This document shows, in pieces, positions 58,010 through 64,000 of a stretch of DNA of 64,000 bases. Within the stretch, counting starts at the first letter, position 1. Every line of letters begins with the position of its first letter. A program made the position numbers and the translations under genes. Source of the DNA: Halocafeteria seosinensis (Eukaryota; Sar; Bigyra; Bicosoecida); assembly GCA_001687465.1 (NCBI GenBank), contig LVLI01000150.1:1-64000 (forward strand). The letters run 5' to 3'. A model generated the notes under the pieces. That model made no database searches and had not been told where the DNA came from. It was given only the letters and a program-made list of their open reading frames with translations.

Positions 58010-58405
58010 GTGGGGTGGATGATTCCAATCATAAAGAAAATCATATTGATTCACGTCTCCCAAGACATGAGAATGTGTCTCGTCAATGTCAAATTGTGTC
58101 GTTCGTATTCCGGCTCTATTTCGTGTAATGAACAATGGCAATCTTGGACTTAATAACTTAATCCGAGCACCATTTCCGTCCAAGGTTGTTTCAAAGGCAT
58201 TGCCATCTAAACGAATTGGATTATCCACAATATATTGCCTTTGGTCAAACCGAAGTGTCATGCCCATATTGGGAATTAAATGATTGACTGCGCCTTGTAT
58301 TTGTGTTGTATCGTCTGTTCCATTAAAGTCTCTGACATATAAAACACTGCGTGGCTCACTCTGTGCTCTGGATCGTCCAAACAGTTGGCCGATAAATGAC
58401 AACAT
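58001..58405 (-). CDS. Pectate-lyase-like beta-helix cap, short form
   Basis: 134 residues from ATG 58405. The segment VRDFNGTDDTTQIQGAVNHL matches the N-terminal cap of pectate-lyase-3 type beta-helix proteins (usual pattern DFGAKGDGxTDDTxAIQxAI). It is followed by strand-turn repeats (RFDQRQYIVDNPIRL, TLDGNGARIKLL). Full proteins of this type, including phage tail spikes and polysaccharide lyases, run for several hundred residues, so only the cap and about two turns are present. It is either a domain reduced in evolution or a truncated gene whose frame now ends at TGA inside the next gene's promoter motif. A surface or receptor-binding role would fit, but this is inferred. Confidence 0.6.
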   Translation of the reverse strand: MLSFIGQLFGRSRAQSEPRSVLYVRDFNGTDDTTQIQGAVNHLIPNMGMTLRFDQRQYIVDNPIRLDGNAFETTLDGNGARIKLLSPRLPLFITRNRAGIRTTQFDIDETHSHVLGDVNQYDFLYDWNHPPHKK

Positions 58406-58445
58406 CTCTATACTCCAATAATAGAGAATCTGTTTTAACCGGTTT

Positions 58446-58709
58446 TTATCGTCGGTTATTTTTACATTTCTTGGACAAACGGTGAGTGTAAATACTGGAT
58501 TTGCTCACCAGTGTGCCACACAACTTACAAGGGACTTGGTTCTTTTGGATTTCTTCGGCATATCGGCATTTGAACGTTTTGATGTGGTCATGCATACTTT
58601 TACGTTTGAGTGTTGCTCCACAACGGTCACAATTGACTATTTCTTCGCCCGACTCGCCTGAAGTGATAATACTGTTCTTGTAAAAAATGTTCCCACTTTG
58701 ATCGGACAT
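58446..58709 (-). CDS. Two-finger C2H2/C2HC-type zinc-finger protein
   Basis: 87 residues, ATG 58709. Two similar units, CDRCGATLKRKSMHDHIK then FKC, and CKLCGTLVSKSSIYTHRLS then KKC, each have CxxC followed about 12 residues later by His and then Cys, as in C2HC/C2H2 fingers. Such fingers usually bind DNA, so a transcription regulator of the element is a reasonable guess. It has its own promoter motif just upstream. Confidence 0.72.
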   Translation of the reverse strand: MSDQSGNIFYKNSIITSGESGEEIVNCDRCGATLKRKSMHDHIKTFKCRYAEEIQKNQVPCKLCGTLVSKSSIYTHRLSKKCKNNRR

Positions 58710-58723
58710 AGCGGTTTGTCAAA

Positions 58724-58738
58724 GTCCATTCATTTTTT
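58724..58738 (-). promoter_or_regulatory. Element promoter motif, zinc-finger gene
   Basis: Minus strand AAAAAATGAATGGAC followed by TTTGACAAACCGCT and the ATG at 58709, 14 bases on. Confidence 0.65.
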
Positions 58739-58747
58739 GTGGCTCAG

Positions 58748-59158
58748 TTAAAATTTGGGTTTAATGAATTTGTTGCGTTTGATCCGAAACGTCTTTAATT
58801 TCCGTGCGTTGTGGATTTCCGAACAACCCAATACCATTCCAGTCCGAATGTACGGAAGTTCATTGCGTTCCAATTTTATGATTTGGGCATGAATTTTTCC
58901 AAGGACAATAGTGACAAGACATACATAAATGGGATCATCTATTGCTTTTTCAGCCAATCTATCTAGCGATGGATGATTTATGGTATAGGTGCTCTCGTCC
59001 AATGATTTGTACATAAAGACATCCGTCTCGCAGGGGGGAAAATACAGTACTTCAAAACAGGTATGGCTGTCCAGTAGTTTTTGTTCGGTGTTCGCCACCA
59101 GCCAATGCACGGCATCATATAATACTTGATCTTGTTGATAACTGTTTAAAAAATCCAT
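58748..59158 (-). CDS. Unidentified element protein, 136 residues
   Basis: I start it at ATG 59158 (MDFLNSYQQDQVLYDAVHWL). The open frame extends further upstream, but only through the tRNA gene at 59210-59281, which cannot be coding for it. The product is mixed alpha/beta with a hydrophobic stretch (PIYVCLVTIVLGKIHAQII) and a strongly basic C-terminus (RKLKTFRIKRNKFIKPKF). There is no recognisable family. It is read in the same direction as, and immediately downstream of, the tRNA. Confidence 0.65.
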   Translation of the reverse strand: MDFLNSYQQDQVLYDAVHWLVANTEQKLLDSHTCFEVLYFPPCETDVFMYKSLDESTYTINHPSLDRLAEKAIDDPIYVCLVTIVLGKIHAQIIKLERNELPYIRTGMVLGCSEIHNARKLKTFRIKRNKFIKPKF

Positions 59159-59209
59159 CCTTTCTCTATACCAATGATATAAAGAAATGGTTCTAAGTAA
59201 CAAAGTCAC

Positions 59210-59281
59210 GATTCCACAGAGATTCGAACTCTGATCCTTCAGATTAACAGTCTGACGCTCTACCAATTGAGCCATGGAATC
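59210..59281 (-). tRNA. tRNA-Asn (anticodon GTT)
   Basis: A 72-base cloverleaf on the minus strand. The acceptor stem pairs GATTCCA with TGGAATC perfectly over seven pairs. The D arm is GCTC-AATTGGTA-GAGC, the anticodon arm is TCAGA-CTGTTAA-TCTGA with anticodon GTT, the variable loop is AGGAT, and the T arm is CAGAG-TTCGAAT-CTCTG. No intron and no encoded CCA. It lies between two leftward protein genes inside the element. Confidence 0.95.
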
Positions 59282-59301
59282 AGTGGGAATAGATCGTTTG
59301 C

Positions 59302-59769
59302 CTATTCATCGTCATCCACAAGATATATACTATCCTCATCGGAATCGCTAATTTCATCTGGACTGGGGTAAGAAGATAGTTCATTGAAGGATAACTCATT
59401 AAAGAGATACTGTAGTTTCTTACACAACCAGCCATTCTTCTCCACTTCACTCTCTTCAAGTTTTTGTTTTAGCCATTTCAGATAGTCGGGGGCTTTCTGC
59501 ATGACCTTCCGCATAGACTTGCCCTCGTACAACCCGAAAGGCAACCTTTGATCGGCCTTGCCAAAAATCATTTGCAGTTCTTTCATAAAGAGGGTTGAAC
59601 CAAACTCTTCTTCTTTATTTTCCGTCAGTAATTTCCACACATAAGCGGGTTTGGTCTTACAGATGTGGCCAATCGTTTCGCCCTTGTACTGGCCGAAGTT
59701 GAATGTATGGTTGAAGATATCCTGATCCGTGGTTTTGCTTTGACTCTTTTGTTGTGGCTGGTTGGACAT
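59302..59769 (-). CDS. Protein with two DUF3820-like (exonuclease-associated) modules
   Basis: 155 residues, ATG 59769. Two related units are present: FNFGQYKGETIGHICKTKP with AYVWKLL (about residues 23-48), and LPFGLYEGKSMRKVMQKAPD with YLKWLKQ (about 76-102). The FG-x-Y-x-G-K--- then D/P-Y-x-x-W-L pattern is that of the small DUF3820/ExoX-C-terminal-like module often fused to exonucleases and other DNA-processing proteins. Here it stands alone as a tandem pair without a nuclease domain. The C-terminus is very acidic (DSDEDSIYLVDDDE). It could bind DNA ends or a replication partner, but this is inference. Confidence 0.6.
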   Translation of the reverse strand: MSNQPQQKSQSKTTDQDIFNHTFNFGQYKGETIGHICKTKPAYVWKLLTENKEEEFGSTLFMKELQMIFGKADQRLPFGLYEGKSMRKVMQKAPDYLKWLKQKLEESEVEKNGWLCKKLQYLFNELSFNELSSYPSPDEISDSDEDSIYLVDDDE

Positions 59770-59785
59770 GATTACCTATAACCAC

Positions 59786-59800
59786 CTCCATTCATTTTTT
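59786..59800 (-). promoter_or_regulatory. Element promoter motif, gene at 59769
   Basis: Minus strand AAAAAATGAATGGAG followed by GTGGTTATAGGTAATC and the ATG, 16 bases on. It faces away from the rightward RING-finger gene starting at 59858. Confidence 0.65.
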
Positions 59801-59857
59801 TCTATTCGGTTTTTTGCGAAAACATTGTCTTAAAATAATTCGTTCTAGATAGTCATA

Positions 59858-60679
59858 ATGACCACCACCGTACCAACCGTACCCGATTGTCGTCAATTGA
59901 AACGGTATAGTGACATTCAATTGCTGTATCTAAGTCAAATTTATATACACGAACGTTTCCTAAACAGAAAGAAACTCATCCGATGGTTAAAAATGACCTA
60001 TTATATCTACAAACACCGTAGCCATTTGTTCTATTTGTCTTATGGTATTTATGAACTCGCTCTGATCACCGGATTTTACTATGGATCAACTGAGATCATG
60101 CAATATGCGTATAACGTATGTCCTCCAAGATGTTCCCCGCTCGATTGTTTTGATTGTCGGGAAAATTGCACACATTTCTTATCCAAATGTATTAGCGACC
60201 TGCCGACCATTCAACTCAGTTCAGACCAATTTCTACATGCTCTACATTTTTTAGAGGATTATTCTCCTTTTTCCCTTGATTTCTATATCACAATATTCAG
60301 TCGAACCGGCTCATCCCCTGATGTCATTCCATCCAATCTAACCTTTTACTACATGATCTTTTTGGCTCATTTAAAGTACTATGATCTGGCTGTTGTTGTC
60401 CGATTTTATGAACTGTATCCTGACATCCGGAACATGTTGCGGAAACAACCGATGTGGCAGGGGGCACAGTCCCATCAAATACCTAGAGGATGTATAATCA
60501 ATGACAAATATTTAAAAATTGACTATACACAATTGAAACAGGGACAATTTGATTGTGTGGTTTGCTGGGAATCAGAGTATCCTCGGCGAGAGGTATGTTC
60601 CAACAATGAGGAACATTGTGTCTGTGATCAGTGTTTGGATCAAATAGTACAATTGTATTGTCCTCTCTGTAATCAATAG
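59858..60679 (+). CDS. RING-finger protein (putative ubiquitin ligase)
   Basis: 273 residues, ATG 59858 (TCATAATGACC). The last ~45 residues form a RING-like zinc finger: CVVC, then C...H-C-V-C-D-Q-C, ending CPLC. Spacing fits a short C3HC4 variant. The first ~190 residues are helical and aromatic-rich (LKMTYYIYKHRSHLFYLSYG), with a Cys cluster at CPPRCSPLDCFDCRENC that may bind a second zinc. Many viruses use RING proteins to redirect host ubiquitination, and such a role is plausible here but untested. It is the only rightward gene in the right half, opposite to its neighbours. Confidence 0.75.
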   Translation: MTTTVPTVPDCRQLKRYSDIQLLYLSQIYIHERFLNRKKLIRWLKMTYYIYKHRSHLFYLSYGIYELALITGFYYGSTEIMQYAYNVCPPRCSPLDCFDCRENCTHFLSKCISDLPTIQLSSDQFLHALHFLEDYSPFSLDFYITIFSRTGSSPDVIPSNLTFYYMIFLAHLKYYDLAVVVRFYELYPDIRNMLRKQPMWQGAQSHQIPRGCIINDKYLKIDYTQLKQGQFDCVVCWESEYPRREVCSNNEEHCVCDQCLDQIVQLYCPLCNQ

Positions 60680-60681
60680 AG

Positions 60682-60993
60682 TTAAGTCGTGGCGGGAATC
60701 AAAAATGCTTCTATTTTACTATGCACCGTTTTACTTGAGCCGAGATTACCGTTGTCATTTATTTCAGTGATAAAGTCAATATTTTGTGTGGTGTTGGTTA
60801 AAATGGTAAAAGAATAATACATAGTCAAATCATTCTCTGATCCAATAATATGGGTGGTCGGGTTTATTCTTGAGGCATCGCTGTTGTTGTTAAATGATTC
60901 CGCTACAGGGGCAAAAACATCTCCAACATCATCTGTTGCTTTATGAATGACAAATATATTACCGCCGGTATTCACATAATCCGACCAAACCAA
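60682..60993 (-). pseudogene. C-terminal remnant of a beta-rich protein, 5' end missing
   Basis: The frame encodes about 103 residues (GGNIFVIHKATDDVGDVF, then MYYSFTILTNTTQNIDF, ending KIEAFLIPATT) and stops 3 bases from the RING gene's stop on the other strand. It has no ATG at its 5' end. The frame opens at a TTG after an in-frame TGA, and the first ATG would remove half the sequence. Alternating hydrophobic residues suggest a beta-sandwich, as in C-termini of attachment or spike proteins. It is probably the tail of a larger gene whose 5' part has been lost or replaced by the repeat-bearing DNA to the right. Confidence 0.45.
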
Positions 60994-60999
60994 TAGAAT

Positions 61000-61811
61000 T
61001 CAATTCCCTGTTCTCTGTGCAAACCATCTTCAACCACCTGTATCCACTCAAATGAATCACTTCCCCTTATCTTGTGCGTTCACGTATTCACTTTGCTTCA
61101 GTGATTTATATGATGATTCGACATATAACCAACCCTGTTTATAAGTAAACCAAACTTGGGGCAAGGTTCACTTCGGGCTCAGGAAGATCCTTCAGTTCAC
61201 ACGACCACCCTCTATAAACACTCAAATAATTCACTTCCCCTTATCTCACCCATTTACGCATTACCTTCGCTTCAGTGATTTATATGATGATTCAATACAT
61301 AACCAGCCCTGTTCATGGATAGAGGAAACTTGGGGCAAGGTTCACGACGGTATCAGAAAGATCCTCCAGTTCAAACGACTACCCCTATGCACCCAAATAA
61401 ATCAATCTTTTCCGTTATGCTAAGCCAAAATATAATCACTGTGCTTCAGTGATTATCATGATTCCTTGGGATCTTATCATAGACTTCGCAAATAGGACGG
61501 GGACGACTGCCAAAGAAAAGAACTTAGCCGGACAACAGGTTGGCATTCAGGGGACTGTGAAGGGAAACAAAAACACCTCCATCAGGACATGTTCTCCGGT
61601 CTATACACACCTTTTTCAATCCAAACAAAAATAGAAAACCACAACATCTGAATCAGAAACATTCACTTATAAACTCTGTTGTCTTTCTTTCAGTACAATC
61701 GCTGAATGAAATCAGTAGAACGTAGCCAAGCAAATACGTAGTGACTCGTACTTTTCAAATCAGACGAACTCAACTAATCTAGCCAGTACGATTGAAGTTA
61801 TACCGTCGGAA
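61000..61811. other. Noncoding right end of the element with degenerate tandem repeats
   Basis: No gene that I can support; the plus-strand frame at 61449-61634 is short and unlike a protein. Most of the left half of this stretch is occupied by about 174-bp repeats, described separately. The rest, up to the right terminal repeat, shows nothing recognisable. Confidence 0.55.
61057..61465 (+). repeat. Degenerate tandem repeat, period about 174 bp
   Basis: Two long copies beginning TCACTTCCCCTTATCT at 61057 and 61231 share GCTTCAGTGATTTATATGAT, ACATATAACC/ATACATAACC and AAACTTGGGGCAAGGTTCAC. A third, partial copy runs from about 61400 to GCTTCAGTGATT near 61460. Copies differ at many positions, so the array is old. 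It could be a replication or packaging region, but nothing proves this. Confidence 0.75.
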
Positions 61812-62092
61812 CTTCACAAGTCAACTTGACACCGTCGCTAGGCACGTAGGCATGGCTATTTCGTTTGTCGAACCCCCGTGAGACACGGTCGTGTAGGGGT
61901 CAATTTGTGGAATTCGGGTGAGGTTCTCTAGTGGGTATATCGTCGGGTTTGGCGGTCGGGTTCGGTTGAGTGAGGAATCACTTTGCGTATTTCGTCTGAC
62001 TATTTCGTCGGATTTTGCGGTCGTATAGCGGTATTTTGGTGAAACAGATAGGTGACGTTGTAGGGGGTATATCGTCGGGTTTTGCGGTCGGG
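61812..62092 (-). repeat. Right terminal inverted repeat
   Basis: 281 bp, the inverted counterpart of 50722-51133 with scattered substitutions. The inner end matches over GTCAAGTTGACTTGTGAAG and the outer end over ACCCGACGATATACCCCCTA. One 132-bp unit fewer than the left copy. Confidence 0.9.
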
Positions 62093-63335
62093 TGAATCCG
62101 ATTGGTTCTTCCATCTGGTGTTATATAGGAATCTACTCTATTGACTACTCTCCTTGAGCCTGTTTGTAGAGAATCCTTCAACTTTCAATTCGAAGAAAAA
62201 TTATCCCGTGACGTGCCTCAACTGCGTGGCAGGGAGCTCATATTCGAGGAAATGCAGAGTATGGCAAATGCTAGTTGATAGAGCTAAGACCTGGTGTCGT
62301 AGGCGAATGGCTAAGTTACCCAGAGCAATATACGCAATGCCACAGCTGCAAGTGTTCCCTCACGGCGCATGTCAGCAAGGCTGCAGGAACAGCGGACCCG
62401 TCGCTGCTTAACACGGGCGCATACCGCTCCTCGTTAAGAGGATGCGGTCAACTTCCCGGCCGGTGGGCTATCTGTCACATTTGTGTGTGTGCTACAAATT
62501 GTAGCAACTTTAGCACTCACCTGCAACGAGAAGTATGCCTCTTAGGCACTCGTACTTCCGCAAGAGTCTATTTACAATGTAGCACAGGGTCTGAGGTTGC
62601 GTATCCAATGATAACTCTCAAGGTAGTCAAATTGTGATGCTGGAATACCTCCGCATCCCGTGCAGCCAGATCGTCGAGTCATCGACTGTACATGTACGAG
62701 AGGTAACTCCGACCAACCACTTACAGTAGTACAAAGTATAGCCGAGTACACACATTAACGGTATCCCTTCTTGATAGCTATGCTCCCACAGTACACTACC
62801 GTCGTATGAAACACGAAGATATCTATCAACACACATGTACAAGATGTAGGGAGCAACGACATCGAAGCACCGTGTCAGTTGGACGAGGTGTGAAGCCAGG
62901 GGTAGAACGGGGCTTCATATGACACGTGAGGTACCAATCGTACCAATCCTGCCTACACAGTGAGGAAAGTTAAGAAGCAGATTACCGAAGCGACCTGAAT
63001 CTCCAAAAAGAGTTATATTCACATATTGCGCGCCTTGGGGGAGGAGTATCCTCGGCGATAGAGGCGTCCCTGGAGCTCTTAGTTGTGGATGCGATTTGGA
63101 TCCACAGTGCCCACCCTATTTACGCAGCTAATTTACTTTTCCATAAGAGCAACAGCGCTATTATTATCATAGGGGTGCTTTGAAGGATTTCTTGACGCCA
63201 TTGAGTCCCGTACTACTGCTCTGTGCGGGCTCATATAGCGTTGAACAGAGGTAGAGCGTCTGGCGCCTTGGTCTTGTCCCGCCGGTGAACCCGCTGTTCG
63301 TGCGAAAAAGTGGTCAACGAATCGTTTGAGAAACA
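62093..63335. other. Right flank of the element, no supported gene except a repeat copy
   Basis: A plus-strand open stretch near 62155-62280 (containing FNFQFEEKLSRDVPQLRG) looks faintly protein-like but has no start or clear splice sites. It carries the second dispersed-repeat copy (62353-62492). The rest, up to the MAP kinase start, shows no gene. Confidence 0.4.
62353..62492 (+). repeat. Dispersed repeat, copy 2
   Basis: Begins TGTTCCCTCACGGCGCATGT like copy 1 at 3458, includes GTCGCTGCTTAACAC and GGTGGGCTATCTGTCACAT, and ends in a GTGTGTGTGC run. It lies about 260 bases outside the right end of the virus-like element. Confidence 0.75.
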
Positions 63336-64000
63336 ATGACAACCCAAAACCGCGGAGGAGGAGAACGAGAAGGGCACCGAGGATACCGTCAGCATACACT
63401 TGTAGGACATGTATTTGAGGTTCGGAATAGGTATACGGACCTTGAACCGTTTGGCCGGGGAGCATATGGGCTGGTGGCCAAAGCTCAAGATCTCGTGAGT
63501 AATTGCTCGAGCTAATTGACGCACCCAATGGTGCACACGGAACACTCTTTTCATGGATTGCAGATTACCGGGAGAAACGTTGCCATCAAGAAGATCGAAA
63601 ATATATTTCGGGACAATATCGACGGTAAGGGTTTCGCATGCAGGATACCGTAAGGCTTTGAATGAATTGCTGCTCTGTGTCCGCAGCTAAACGAACTCTA
63701 CGAGAGGTGAAGCTACTACGACATTTGGGGGCACATGGAAATGTAACTGAACTCATCGACATTATGACAGAGCCTCCGGAGTCGCAGAACTTCCGGACGT
63801 TGTATATTGTTACTCAGTGCTACGAGACTGACCTAGAACGGATCATCAATTCGGGGCAGCGACTTTCGGAGCGACATTTCTCATATTTCGTGTATCAGTT
63901 GCTCAGGGCACTGAAGTATATCCATTCGGCTAACGTGCTTCATAGGGACTTGAAGCCGTCGAACTTACTTGTCAACTCTAACTGTGACTTGGCCATTTGC
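63336..64000 (+). CDS. MAP kinase (CMGC), N-terminal part, cut by the window edge
   Basis: Three exons are visible: 63336-63494 (ATG in AACAATGAC), 63564-63624 and 63687 to the edge, with donors GTGAGT and GTAAGG and phases that agree. The Gly-rich loop GRGAYGLV, the ATP-binding lysine in [10 protein letters not shown], the C-helix segment [14 protein letters not shown] and the catalytic loop [12 protein letters not shown] are intact. [11 protein letters not shown] and [17 protein letters not shown] are typical of ERK/MAPK proteins. The T-x-Y activation loop lies beyond the window, so the subgroup cannot be told. It would phosphorylate Ser/Thr-Pro sites in a stress or growth cascade. Confidence 0.93.

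Larger units (their letters stand above)
50722..62092. mobile_element. Integrated Polinton-like virus or virophage-type element (11.4 kb)
   Basis: The block is bounded by terminal inverted repeats (50722-51133 and 61812-62092), is visibly AT-richer than the flanks, and carries about 17 short, intronless, tightly spaced genes and a tRNA. Five genes at the left end read rightward, most of the rest read leftward, and one RING-finger gene reads rightward near the right end. A protein resembling penton (minor capsid) proteins, a lipase, an HNH endonuclease and several zinc-finger proteins fit a Polinton-like virus. A major capsid protein, packaging ATPase, polymerase/helicase and integrase were not found, and the element is shorter than usual for the group. 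It may be a decayed or helper-dependent form. No target-site duplication could be read. Confidence 0.75.

Noticed and set aside
59159-59275. N-terminal extension of the 58748 gene beginning MAQLVERQTVNL
   Set aside because: The extension is the translated reverse of the tRNA-Asn gene and its leader. The ATG at 59158 is the sensible start.
61449-61634. 61-codon plus-strand open frame in the element's right end
   Set aside because: Overlaps the tandem-repeat array, has no promoter motif and no family likeness.
50700-62110. Target-site duplication flanking the element
   Set aside because: Sequences just outside both terminal repeats were compared and no direct repeat of 4-8 bases could be identified with confidence. 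The left outer end may also be eroded.
63133-63554. Two minus-strand frames over the MAP kinase first exon
   Set aside because: Shadows of the correctly spliced kinase exon on the plus strand.

Overview
The window is nuclear DNA of a eukaryotic microbe. The genes have short spliceosomal introns of roughly 50-75 bases with GT...AG ends, and they encode core eukaryotic proteins: a Rab1-type GTPase, a P4 flippase, a PP4R3/SMEK subunit, a Puf6-like protein and a MAP kinase. The lineage cannot be fixed from sequence alone. An alga or free-living protist fits, because the window also holds a giant extracellular protein of mixed animal-like and bacterial-like domains and an integrated virus-like element.

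Layout, host part (about 1-50.7 kb). 1-5.2 kb has an edge fragment, a Rab1 homologue with a 26-base first coding exon, a dispersed repeat copy and a two-exon unknown gene. 5.9-13.1 kb has an EF-hand/WD-repeat protein of about 1,900 residues and an unknown 286-residue protein. 13.2-17.5 kb is a P4-ATPase (minus strand). 18.7-20.1 kb is a frameshifted nuclease-like gene. 20.6-25.5 kb is a nine-exon PP4R3/SMEK gene (minus), divergent from a four-exon Puf6-like gene at 26.4-28.7 kb. 31.4-48.4 kb is one enormous, nearly intronless gene (minus). It encodes a signal peptide, about eleven CUB domains, MopE- and HYR-like modules, CARDB repeats, a lipase-like domain without its catalytic serine, an EGF-like module, bacterial-adhesin-like D-x-DGSE repeats, and one C-terminal membrane helix. 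A TGA codon lies at a conserved CUB tryptophan. 49.7-50.7 kb holds remnants of a broken gene.

Layout, inserted element (50.72-62.09 kb). An AT-richer block of 11.4 kb is bounded by terminal inverted repeats (412 bp left, 281 bp right; the left one has one extra 132-bp internal repeat unit). It is densely packed with about 17 small intronless genes and one tRNA-Asn. Its genes include a frameshifted protein resembling the minor capsid (penton) proteins of Polinton-like viruses and virophages, a class-3 lipase with intact Ser-Asp-His, a NUMOD4/HNH/AP2 endonuclease, a RING-finger protein, three small zinc-finger or Cys-rich proteins, a truncated pectate-lyase-like beta-helix cap, and a protein with two DUF3820-like modules. 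Seven genes share an upstream motif, AAAAATGAWTGRAC, 15-35 bases before their starts. I find no major capsid protein, packaging ATPase, DNA polymerase, helicase or integrase. It is therefore best read as a small, possibly defective or non-autonomous Polinton-like virus. This is the most novel part of the window.

Right flank (62.1-64 kb). It contains a second copy of the dispersed repeat and the first three exons of a MAP kinase that runs off the window edge.

Caveats: all family assignments come from motifs read by eye. Exon boundaries are inferred from splice consensus and reading-frame phase, with no transcripts or database searches.
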